NCBI GenBank assembly: GCA_016735355.1
Contig: JAERRQ010000174.1
Location: forward strand, 1 to 7,318
Direction: 5' to 3'
From: Desulfobacterales bacterium
GTDB lineage: Bacteria; Desulfobacterota; Desulfobacteria; Desulfobacterales; BuS5
DNA: 7,318 nucleotides
Numbering within the stretch: the first letter of the stretch is position 1; the number at the start of each line of letters is the position of its first letter. The notes under the pieces were generated by a model that was given only the letters and a program-made list of their open reading frames with translations, was not told the origin of the DNA and made no database searches. Shown piece after piece: positions 1 to 6,212 of the stretch. The position numbers and the translations under genes are program-made.

Positions 1-128
1 TACGTAAAAGCAGGGAGCCCTCCAAAGAAGAGACATGCACTATGTGCGGTGATTTTTGTGCCATGAAAAAAGGAATGGAAGTCTTTATGACTGATATTGC
101 AGGCGACAAGGTTTCAATACGGACATAG
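1..128 (+). CDS. bzaF: ThiC-family radical SAM enzyme, C-terminal end (probably BzaF, 5-hydroxybenzimidazole synthase; partial)
   Basis: Only the last 42 codons are present; the gene enters from the left edge and ends at TAG. The visible tail carries the ThiC-family C-terminal cluster motif CTMCGDFCAMK, whose three cysteines bind the [4Fe-4S] cluster that cleaves S-adenosylmethionine. The Cys spacing is CX2CX3C, one residue shorter than the CX2CX4C of E. coli ThiC; I recall this shorter form from anaerobe and archaeal members. ThiC converts aminoimidazole ribotide to the thiamin pyrimidine HMP-P. Its paralogue BzaF converts the same substrate to 5-hydroxybenzimidazole, a cobamide lower-ligand precursor. 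The visible tail cannot separate the two. The BzaF choice rests on context: the stop lies 2 bp before cobT, whose product activates exactly such a base. Family membership is secure; the BzaF assignment is an inference, with thiC the alternative. Confidence 0.62.
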   Translation, partial: RKSREPSKEETCTMCGDFCAMKKGMEVFMTDIAGDKVSIRT

Positions 129-130
129 AA

Positions 131-1189
131 ATGAAACTACTCGACAAAACAATTAACAGGATTGAATCTGCGGACCCGGTTATATACCAAAAAGCTCTGG
201 ATCGTCTTGCGCAGCAAGCCCGTCCGGTGGGAAGCCTCGGCGTTATGGAACCGCTTTCCGCCAGACTGGCTGGTATAAAAGGCAGATTAGACGTTAGATT
301 GACCGAAAAGGTTATCGTTACCTGCGCCGGTGATCACGGTGTTATTGCAGAAGGAGTAAGCCTCTTCCCACAGGAAGTTACAGCCAGTATGGTTTATAAT
401 TTTGTAAACGGCGGAGCTTCCATCAGTGTGCTGGCACGTCATGCCGGGGCCAGGGTAGTTGTTGCTGATCTTGGGGTAAACCATGATTTTGAGCAGGATC
501 TGCCGATTTTTCATAAAAAAATCCGTAAAGCAACCGGAAATCTGGCTCTGGAACCTGCAATGACAAGAGATGAGGCAGTGCGATCAATCGAAGCGGGCAT
601 AGAAATAGTTGATGAACTCCTGCAGCAAGGTCCTGTCGATATAATCGGAACCGGAGACATGGGTATCGGCAACACAACCCCGTCAACTGCGATTATAGCC
701 GCTTTTTCAGGCATAGAGGTGGGACAACTTACAGGCCGTGGCACCGGCATAGATGACAAGATACTGCAACACAAGATTGCGGTAATAGAAAAAGGGATTG
801 CGCTGCATAAGCCTGATCCTGATGACCCTGTTGATATTCTTTCAAAAGTAGGCGGATTTGAAATAGGCGCTCTGGCCGGACTTGTTATCGGAGCCGCCGC
901 CCGGAAGATTCCGGTTATTTGTGACGGTTTGATTTCCACCGCCGGTGCTCTTATTGCGTGCGAACTGGCGCCGACCGCCAAAGAATATCTATTTGCAAGC
1001 CACAATTCAGTGGAGACTGGGCATAAATTTATGTTTGACCGTCTCGGTTTGTCACCTTTACTCGATTTAAGGTTCAGACTGGGAGAAGGTACGGGCGCTG
1101 CGGTAGCCATGGAGATTTTAGACGCTGCAACCCGTGTGCTGGCTGAAATTAAAACCTTTGAAGAAGTCGGCATAAAAGGTGTTCAGTGA
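131..1189 (+). CDS. cobT: Nicotinate-nucleotide:dimethylbenzimidazole phosphoribosyltransferase CobT
   Basis: CobT transfers phosphoribose from nicotinate mononucleotide to a benzimidazole base, giving the alpha-ribazole phosphate used in cytoplasmic cobamide nucleotide-loop assembly. At 352 residues it matches the usual full length (about 350-360). Hallmarks in order are GDHGVIAEGVSLFPQEVT (about 67-84), the glycine-rich GTGDMGIGNTTPSTA segment (about 173-187), GRGTGIDD (about 203-210), GGFEIGALAGLVIGAAARK and the C-terminal RLGEGTGAA. Glu319 in the last motif matches the catalytic base Glu317 of the Salmonella enzyme. The ATG start lies 2 bp after the upstream ThiC-family stop; I see only a weak GGA at 121-123 ahead of it, so coupling to the upstream gene is likely. 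The TGA stop overlaps the GTG start of rimO. If the upstream gene is bzaF, the natural substrate is probably 5-hydroxybenzimidazole or a methylated derivative rather than dimethylbenzimidazole; that is inference. Confidence 0.96.
   Translation: MKLLDKTINRIESADPVIYQKALDRLAQQARPVGSLGVMEPLSARLAGIKGRLDVRLTEKVIVTCAGDHGVIAEGVSLFPQEVTASMVYNFVNGGASISVLARHAGARVVVADLGVNHDFEQDLPIFHKKIRKATGNLALEPAMTRDEAVRSIEAGIEIVDELLQQGPVDIIGTGDMGIGNTTPSTAIIAAFSGIEVGQLTGRGTGIDDKILQHKIAVIEKGIALHKPDPDDPVDILSKVGGFEIGALAGLVIGAAARKIPVICDGLISTAGALIACELAPTAKEYLFASHNSVETGHKFMFDRLGLSPLLDLRFRLGEGTGAAVAMEILDAATRVLAEIKTFEEVGIKGVQ
1175..1180 (+). promoter_or_regulatory. Ribosome binding site supporting the rimO GTG start
   Basis: AAAGGT lies 5 nt ahead of the GTG at 1186, inside the last codons of cobT. 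It supports GTG as the true rimO start, because that start places the conserved SLGC motif at the expected N-terminal position and no ATG lies near it in frame. Confidence 0.5.
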
Positions 1190-2514
1190 AACTGTATGCC
1201 ACCAGTTTAGGATGCGTAAAAAACCTGGTTGACACCGAGCTTATGCTCGGCATGCTATTGAAATCCGGTTTGATATTAACCGAGCATCCTGAAGAAGCTG
1301 AGATAATAATAATAAATACTTGCAGCTTTATTGAGTCTGCTGTTAATGAATCTATAGATACTATTCTTGAACTTGTCGAATTTAAGAAACACGGGAACTG
1401 TAGAAAGCTTATTGCAGTCGGATGCCTTCCTGAACGTTTTAGAGAAAAAATTGCGGATGCTCTGCCTGAAGTGGATGTTTTTTTGGGAACCGGCGCTTTT
1501 GATAAAATATTGGAAGCAGTTGACGGATCTCGTGCCCCGGGTTCCTGTTACTTGCCGCGGCCTGATTTACTTCCGTTGCAGAATCCGGATGATTCAAGGT
1601 ACCTTAGCTCTTCCCATATAGCTTATATAAAAATAGCAGAGGGTTGCGATAAAAAGTGTACTTATTGCATAATACCAAAATTACGTGGCAGACAGAAAAG
1701 CCGCTTAATAACGGATATAGTCTCTGAAGCGGATAGCTTGATATCTGTCGGAGTAAAAGAGATCCTGCTGGTGGCCCAGGAAACAACCGACTATGGCAGG
1801 GATTTGACATCCTGTGATAACCTGGCAAACCTGCTTGAAGAATTATCCAAAATTTCTGATGATATCTGGATCAGGGTTTTATATTGTCATCCGGAGAGTA
1901 TCAATGAGACTTTGATAAAAACAATAGCATCGCATGACAATATCTGTTCTTATTATGATATACCGATTCAGCATGCGAGCAATGCAGTGCTGAAAAGGAT
2001 GGGTAGACAATATACCCGTGATGATCTATATAAACTGTTTGAAAGGATAAGACTGATAGATCCCCAGGCAGCTCTCAGGACAACTGTTATGACAGGTTTT
2101 CCCGGGGAAACGGAACGGGATTTCCAGGAGCTTTTAAATTTTATACAGGAAATCCGTTTTACCAATTTGGGCGCTTTTATATACTCGGATTCGGAGGATA
2201 TCCCTTCTCACAGGCTGCCTGATCATATCAATAAGGAAAAATCAAAAGAACGATATGACAGACTGATGTCAAGTCAGGCGAAAATATCTCTTGATAATAA
2301 CCGGATGCATATAGACAGAATTCACAAAATCCTGCTGGAAGAAAAATTAACTGACAACAATTTTAAGGGACGAACCTGTTTTCAGGCTCCTGAAGTAGAC
2401 GGCATAACATATATCAATTCGAATATCTCCCCAGGCGAACATCATGCCGGAGATTTTGCCATGGTAAGGATTACAGGGGCCAATGAATATGACCTTACAG
2501 GTGAGGCTATATGA
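1186..2514 (+). CDS. rimO: Ribosomal protein S12 methylthiotransferase RimO
   Basis: RimO is a radical SAM enzyme with two [4Fe-4S] clusters that adds a methylthio group to the beta-carbon of a conserved aspartate (Asp88 in E. coli numbering, Asp89 in some) of ribosomal protein S12. At 442 residues it is almost exactly the length of E. coli RimO. The N-terminal methylthiotransferase domain shows Cys10 in TSLGCVKNLVDTE, Cys46 in INTCSFIESA and Cys80 in VGCLPER, the three ligands of the auxiliary cluster. The radical SAM motif CX3CX2C is at Cys154, Cys158 and Cys161 (EGCDKKCTYCIIPKLRGR). A TGFPGET motif (about 304-310) follows, and the last 65 or so residues fit the TRAM domain. The KNLVD signature argues for RimO rather than the tRNA enzymes MiaB or MtaB, which share the architecture. 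It starts with GTG overlapping the cobT stop (GTGA) and ends overlapping the next start (ATGA). Confidence 0.96.
   Translation: MKLYATSLGCVKNLVDTELMLGMLLKSGLILTEHPEEAEIIIINTCSFIESAVNESIDTILELVEFKKHGNCRKLIAVGCLPERFREKIADALPEVDVFLGTGAFDKILEAVDGSRAPGSCYLPRPDLLPLQNPDDSRYLSSSHIAYIKIAEGCDKKCTYCIIPKLRGRQKSRLITDIVSEADSLISVGVKEILLVAQETTDYGRDLTSCDNLANLLEELSKISDDIWIRVLYCHPESINETLIKTIASHDNICSYYDIPIQHASNAVLKRMGRQYTRDDLYKLFERIRLIDPQAALRTTVMTGFPGETERDFQELLNFIQEIRFTNLGAFIYSDSEDIPSHRLPDHINKEKSKERYDRLMSSQAKISLDNNRMHIDRIHKILLEEKLTDNNFKGRTCFQAPEVDGITYINSNISPGEHHAGDFAMVRITGANEYDLTGEAI
2499..2506 (+). promoter_or_regulatory. Ribosome binding site for the polyprenyl synthase gene
   Basis: AGGTGAGG lies 4 nt upstream of the ATG at 2511, within the last codons of rimO. 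It is the clearest Shine-Dalgarno sequence in the operon and fixes the start at the ATGA overlap. Confidence 0.55.
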
Positions 2515-3536
2515 ACACCCTTAAAGAGAAGATAATATCCGAAACAGAGTATATGCTTGCCGATATTGAAACGGCTGTCAGGACTAATTTAAATCCCCAT
2601 TTCGATCTGGTTTCGGATATTGCCGGTCATATTCTCTTTGCGGGGGGTAAAAGGTTAAGGCCGCTCCTGATGATTCTATCGGCCGGAATCTGCGGTAATA
2701 TAAAAAAAAATTATGCGACTATTTCTTCAATGTTTGAGTATCTGCATACTGCATCACTTTTACATGACGACCTTATTGATGGCGCTTCAATACGCCGGGG
2801 CAAACCTGTGGCAAATTCAATCTGGGGTAATTCAGCCGCTGTGCTTACAGGCGACTTTCTCCTGGCACGCTCCCTCTCCATAGCCGCAAAAACAGGCATT
2901 CCTGCAATCATTGAGGTTATTGCTGAAATTACGGAATATATGTCCCAAGGGGAAATTTTTCAGCTAGTGAACAAAAAACGTTTAGACCTTTCGGAAAAGG
3001 AATATATGAAGATTATAAAGTGCAAAACAGCCGTATTGTTCCGGGGGGCATGTAAAACAGGCGCACTTATTACCGGCGCCACCAAGGATAAGGAAGCTGC
3101 CCTTGCATCATATGGGATGAATCTCGGTATTGCTTTTCAAATGGCTGACGATCTTCTTGATTACACTTCCGATTCAAAACTCCTTGGAAAAAAAACAGGA
3201 GCAGACATCAGGGAAGGGAAATTAACACTGCCTGTTATTTATGCCTTAGGCCAAGCAGGTTCGGAAGAAACCGATTCGAAAGAGCCCGATTCGAAAAAAC
3301 CCGATTCGAAAGATCTTAGGTTTATAGAGAAAATAATCAGGAATAAAAATTTTAATGACAATGATTTCAATAAATTAATAGAATTATTAAAAAAATATCA
3401 AGGCCTTTCTTATACCCAAAAACTGGCGAAGGATTATGTTCAAAAAGCAAAAAATTCTCTTGATATTTTTATATCTTCGAAGACTAAGGAAACCCTGTTG
3501 AATGTTGCCGATTATGCTATGGTTCGAAAAACATAA
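2511..3536 (+). CDS. Long-chain trans-polyprenyl diphosphate synthase (IspB/HepT-like)
   Basis: This enzyme condenses isopentenyl diphosphate onto an allylic primer to make the long prenyl chain of a quinone (menaquinone in most anaerobes). At 341 residues it is slightly longer than typical IspB (about 323). Visible motifs are GGKRLRP (45-51), the first aspartate-rich motif LLHDDLID (Asp86, Asp87, Asp90), the GKP segment after it, and the second aspartate-rich motif QMADDLLD (Asp213, Asp214, Asp217), followed by GADIREGKLTLP. The residue five before the first DD is Ala81, not an aromatic, which in this family fits long products (C30 or more) rather than farnesyl or geranylgeranyl diphosphate. 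Exact chain length cannot be read from sequence. Odd feature: a threefold Asp-Ser-Lys repeat (residues 255-267) extends the loop after the second motif. Its end overlaps the next gene by 35 nt. Confidence 0.92.
   Translation: MNTLKEKIISETEYMLADIETAVRTNLNPHFDLVSDIAGHILFAGGKRLRPLLMILSAGICGNIKKNYATISSMFEYLHTASLLHDDLIDGASIRRGKPVANSIWGNSAAVLTGDFLLARSLSIAAKTGIPAIIEVIAEITEYMSQGEIFQLVNKKRLDLSEKEYMKIIKCKTAVLFRGACKTGALITGATKDKEAALASYGMNLGIAFQMADDLLDYTSDSKLLGKKTGADIREGKLTLPVIYALGQAGSEETDSKEPDSKKPDSKDLRFIEKIIRNKNFNDNDFNKLIELLKKYQGLSYTQKLAKDYVQKAKNSLDIFISSKTKETLLNVADYAMVRKT
2702..2710 (+). repeat. A9 homopolymer within the polyprenyl synthase gene
   Basis: Nine consecutive adenines run through codons 64-67 (Ile-Lys-Lys-Asn). 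The gene is intact across it. Such runs are known sites of polymerase slippage and of assembly indels, so it marks the most likely place for a frame error in this gene. Confidence 0.6.
3271..3315 (+). repeat. Three-copy 15-bp tandem repeat encoding Asp-Ser-Lys units
   Basis: The 10-mer CCGATTCGAA recurs exactly at 3271, 3286 and 3301, giving a 15-bp period; a degenerate fourth copy (TCGGAAGAAA) may lie just upstream. The repeat is in frame and encodes DSKEP, DSKKP and DSKD in succession. The period is a multiple of three, so copy-number change would lengthen or shorten the protein without shifting frame. It falls in a loop after the GKxxGxDxxEGKxTLP segment of the prenyl synthase, away from catalytic motifs. 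Confidence 0.85.
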
Positions 3537-4698
3537 AATAAAACTGGCTGTAATAATAATATTATTCGGTCTCTGTTTACCGCTAACAGCTCCTGCTAAA
3601 GCTTTGCGAACAACTACCGTTAATGTCATCGGAACCGGGAGAGTCTGTGATAAAAATATTTCCAAATCCCGGGAGCAGGCCATTGCCGACAGTTTGGTTT
3701 CCGCTTTAGAATCAGTGCTGTCAGAAATAATATCAAGGGATCTGTTAATCCATAATTTTCAAAAGTTGAATGAAATTTTTTATAGGCACACAGACCGCTA
3801 TATCACTGACTACAAAGTATTTGCCGAGGTGTCTTCAGGAAACAGATACAGGGTAATGGTTCAGGCCACTATATCCGTCGACAAAGTTGAAAAAAGACTT
3901 GTCGAGGAGGGAATACTGCTTGGCAAAACGCCTCTTCCCGAAATATTATTTCTTGTAACAGAACAGAATATAAATGATCCCATTCCCAAATACTGGTGGG
4001 GCCGCGGCATGCTTTTTTTTGAATCAACAGTGGAGAAAGCAATGGCGGCAACCATGGCTGATAAGGGCTTTCATGTTATAGATCACGGTGTCAGGATGCC
4101 GTCACTGGATGGGGATTATCCAATGAACCTGAGTGACATAGAGGCTGTAAACATGGGAATTCTTTTAAATGCCGATATCGTTGTTATTGGAAATGCTGTT
4201 GCCGACAAAGCAATAAATAGAATGGGCTCAAACATCAGGTCATTCAAAGGTATGATTAATGCACGTATTTTACGCACAGATACAGGGGCTGAGATTGCGG
4301 CAACCCAAAAGGCTGCCGCTGCAGTCGATTCTAATGAAACCCAAGGGGCTGAAAAAGCACTTTCCCATGCAGGACAGCTTGCGGCAAAGGAACTTTCAGC
4401 TCAAATCATCGCCGCCTTGCAGGATAAAAAAGAGGCTGAAATGCTGGAAATTCTTGTACAGGGGACAGATGATCTTTCCAATTTTGTAATGTTTCGAAAA
4501 ACTTTAGAGACCATACCAGGAGTAAAAAATGTACAAACAAAGCTTATGAGGCCCGGCGAGACAACAATTGTGGTGTTGTTTCAAGGCAGTGCAAGAGAGC
4601 TTGCTGATGCACTTATGTTGAAAACTTTTGTCATGTTTGGTATAAGTATCGATAAAGTATCTGAAAACTATTTAAAACTTGAACTGATTCCGGGTTAA
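3502..4698 (+). CDS. Exported protein of unknown function with a FlgT-like N-terminal region
   Basis: I do not recognise a named family with certainty. The 398-residue product starts with a Sec signal peptide: basic residues at 10-14 (KHKIK), a hydrophobic core at about 15-31, and an AKA cleavage site after Ala34. The only Cys in the core (Cys25) does not form a proper lipobox, so a soluble periplasmic protein is expected. Residues about 38-135 resemble the N-terminal domain of flagellar assembly protein T (FlgT): a strand with GTGRV, then SREQAIADSLVSAL as a helix, then YKVFAEV and YRVMVQATISVDKVE strands. Residues about 215-300 (ADIVVIGNAV, then GMINARILRTDTGAEI) look like the CsgG/TolB-N type envelope fold. 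The last 90 residues form another alpha/beta unit containing GVKNVQTKLMRPGE. AAGGA at 3486-3490 precedes the first ATG; a second ATG at 3514 is possible. It overlaps the prenyl synthase gene by 35 nt and leads into pgsA. No flagellar genes are nearby. Confidence 0.75.
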   Translation: MLPIMLWFEKHKIKLAVIIILFGLCLPLTAPAKALRTTTVNVIGTGRVCDKNISKSREQAIADSLVSALESVLSEIISRDLLIHNFQKLNEIFYRHTDRYITDYKVFAEVSSGNRYRVMVQATISVDKVEKRLVEEGILLGKTPLPEILFLVTEQNINDPIPKYWWGRGMLFFESTVEKAMAATMADKGFHVIDHGVRMPSLDGDYPMNLSDIEAVNMGILLNADIVVIGNAVADKAINRMGSNIRSFKGMINARILRTDTGAEIAATQKAAAAVDSNETQGAEKALSHAGQLAAKELSAQIIAALQDKKEAEMLEILVQGTDDLSNFVMFRKTLETIPGVKNVQTKLMRPGETTIVVLFQGSARELADALMLKTFVMFGISIDKVSENYLKLELIPG

Positions 4699-4712
4699 AC
4701 CATACTATTGCA

Positions 4713-5288
4713 TTGAAAAAAACGAACGCTACTATTAATATCCCCAACCTGATAACTGTAATCAGAATACTCCTTGTACCTGTTTTCATTATATTCATAA
4801 CAAAAAACAGATTATCAAGCGCGCTTATTGTTTTTACAATAGCAGGTATAAGTGACGGCCTGGATGGTTTCCTTGCAAGATTTTTTAACCAGCAGACATA
4901 CCTTGGAGCCTACCTTGATCCAATAGCTGATAAAATTCTTTTAACCTCTGCATTTGTTTCTTTAGCTGTGATTAAAATCCTGCCGGGCTGGATGGCTGTC
5001 ATTGTTCTAAGTCGTGATATATTAATCCTGTTAGGCATCGCGATTCTTACCATCCTTGAGATAAAAACACCAATAAAACCTACGCTCGTCAGCAAGTGTA
5101 CAACCGCAGCTCAATTGGCCACAATTTTTTTCATCCTGCTTGATCCTGATTTCGCAAAAGCATATCTGGTTCGCAATTTTCTATACTGGCTTACTACCAT
5201 TCTAACGGTAACTTCAGGATTTCACTATATTGCCATCGGGTCGAAAATATTACAGAATATCACGGTTAACAACCATACGAATAAATAA
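4713..5288 (+). CDS. pgsA: CDP-alcohol phosphatidyltransferase, probably phosphatidylglycerophosphate synthase PgsA
   Basis: PgsA is an inner-membrane enzyme that joins CDP-diacylglycerol and glycerol-3-phosphate to make phosphatidylglycerophosphate, the precursor of phosphatidylglycerol and cardiolipin. At 191 residues it fits the family (E. coli PgsA is 182). The complete CDP-alcohol motif D-x2-DG-x2-AR-x8-G-x3-D-x3-D is present: Asp48, Asp51, Gly52, Ala55, Arg56, Gly65, Asp69 and Asp73. The opening INIPNLITVIRILLVPVF is the typical PgsA N-terminus, and hydrophobic segments at about 16-30, 35-47, 74-105, 126-143 and 155-175 suit an integral membrane protein. The start is TTG at 4713; no in-frame ATG occurs before the catalytic motif, and I see no good Shine-Dalgarno in the 14-bp gap, so expression may rely on coupling to the upstream gene. 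A small cardiolipin synthase of the same superfamily is the main alternative. Confidence 0.87.
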   Translation: MKKTNATINIPNLITVIRILLVPVFIIFITKNRLSSALIVFTIAGISDGLDGFLARFFNQQTYLGAYLDPIADKILLTSAFVSLAVIKILPGWMAVIVLSRDILILLGIAILTILEIKTPIKPTLVSKCTTAAQLATIFFILLDPDFAKAYLVRNFLYWLTTILTVTSGFHYIAIGSKILQNITVNNHTNK

Positions 5289-5305
5289 TATTTGTAACCA
5301 TTCAC

Positions 5306-5320
5306 GGTTTACGTAAAACC
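5306..5320. terminator. Weak hairpin in the convergent intergenic gap, possible terminator remnant
   Basis: GGTTT and AAACC can form a 5-bp stem around a 5-nt loop on either strand, between the stops of pgsA (plus) and the binding-protein gene (minus), which are only 35 bp apart. Neither side has a following T-run, so it does not meet the usual intrinsic terminator pattern. Its position is the only reason to suggest termination. Confidence 0.2.
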
Positions 5321-5323
5321 TGA

Positions 5324-6211
5324 TTACCTGCTCTTTAAAGCCTCATAAACCTTATCTGCCATATCTTCCAGGTTTTTTATATAATCCATGGCAAGCGGGT
5401 CAATCGAGACCACAACGCCGTCTATTGCGCCGGCAATTTTTGAGGCGGCATTATGGTCAAACTCCGGTTGTACAAATATCACATGCACTCTTTCCTTTTT
5501 TGCATTTTTAATAAACATCGATAGATTCTTTCCTTTGGGTGCTTTTCCTTCCATTTCAACAGCAAGCTGCCTTAGGCCGTAAGTATCGGCGAAATATCCA
5601 AAGGACGGGTGGAAAACAAAAATTGATTTCCCCTTTAAACTTGCAAGGGCTTGAGAAATTTTTTTATGTAATTCATCAAGATCATACAAAAACGAGTTCA
5701 AACCTTTTACATATTCCACCCTGCCCTCCGGGTCGATCGACACAAGTGTTTTATATATTGTTTCGGCCTGTATCTTTACCAGTACAGGGCTCATCCAGAT
5801 GTGCGGATCATTTCCACCTTCTTGATGATGGTTGCTCCCCCCCATCCTTCTCAGCCTGATCCCTGTTCGAGTATCCACAATCCGGATATGCCCTGCTGAG
5901 CTTGCAATCTTGGGAACAAGAAAATTTTCAAACGGAACACCGATGCGAAAATATACCCTTGTTTTTGCCAGTTTTGACATTTTGGTCGGAGTGGGAGCAT
6001 AAGTTGCCGGGTTCTTGCCTGGCGGGAGCAACACATCGACAGTGACCCTGTCGCCTCCTATACGTTTAACAAAATATGCCTGGGGCTGGATACTGACAAA
6101 TACGGGGATAGGCTGTGATGGTTTTTCAGCAGCGTTTAATCTGGTTGACAGTATTATTGCAGTAAAAACAATCAAACAGTAATAAATTATTTTATGTTGA
6201 CAGAAATTCAC
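5324..6211 (-). CDS. Metal-type ABC transporter substrate-binding protein (cluster A-1, ZnuA/TroA-like), atypical site
   Basis: This is a periplasmic solute-binding protein of the SBP_bac_9 family, which normally delivers Zn2+ or Mn2+ to a ZnuBC-type importer. The 295 residues begin with a Sec signal peptide (hydrophobic core about 8-21, likely cleavage after Leu-Asn-Ala, residues 25-27) and lack a lipobox. Family landmarks are GGDRVTVDVLLPPG, YAPTPTKMSKLAKTRVYFRIGVPFE, DPHIWMSP with His137, FHPSFGYFAD with His201, and SIDP with Asp271. These supply three of the usual four ligands. The first ligand, His in the usual PHTYEP segment, is replaced by Ala69 (NPATYAP). A short NHHQEGG loop (127-133) precedes the second ligand, where ZnuA proteins often carry a longer His-rich loop. 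The start is GTG, with AGAGG 8 nt upstream. No permease or ATPase gene follows; the next gene downstream is the convergent pgsA. The metal cannot be named from sequence. Confidence 0.88.
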   Translation of the reverse strand: MNFCQHKIIYYCLIVFTAIILSTRLNAAEKPSQPIPVFVSIQPQAYFVKRIGGDRVTVDVLLPPGKNPATYAPTPTKMSKLAKTRVYFRIGVPFENFLVPKIASSAGHIRIVDTRTGIRLRRMGGSNHHQEGGNDPHIWMSPVLVKIQAETIYKTLVSIDPEGRVEYVKGLNSFLYDLDELHKKISQALASLKGKSIFVFHPSFGYFADTYGLRQLAVEMEGKAPKGKNLSMFIKNAKKERVHVIFVQPEFDHNAASKIAGAIDGVVVSIDPLAMDYIKNLEDMADKVYEALKSR

Positions 6212-6212
6212 T

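Noticed and set aside
1..128. Cobalamin or TPP riboswitch near the left edge
   Set aside because: The segment is coding sequence of the ThiC-family gene with a clean stop; any riboswitch would lie upstream of the window.
511..1173. Long minus-strand open frame (about 220 codons) opposite cobT
   Set aside because: It lies entirely within cobT, whose frame has clear family motifs; the antisense translation is Ser/Pro/Ile-rich with no recognisable domain and is typical of a shadow frame.
1186..2514. MiaB or MtaB (tRNA methylthiotransferase) instead of RimO
   Set aside because: The KNLVD signature after the first Cys and the overall length match RimO, not the tRNA-modifying relatives.
5306..5320. 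Strong bidirectional intrinsic terminator between the convergent genes
   Set aside because: The stem is only 5 bp with no T-run on either side; retained only as a low-confidence hairpin.
5539..5859. Plus-strand open frame of about 106 codons opposite the binding-protein gene
   Set aside because: It is antisense to a gene with strong family motifs; the translation has no recognisable domain and no ribosome binding site was noted.
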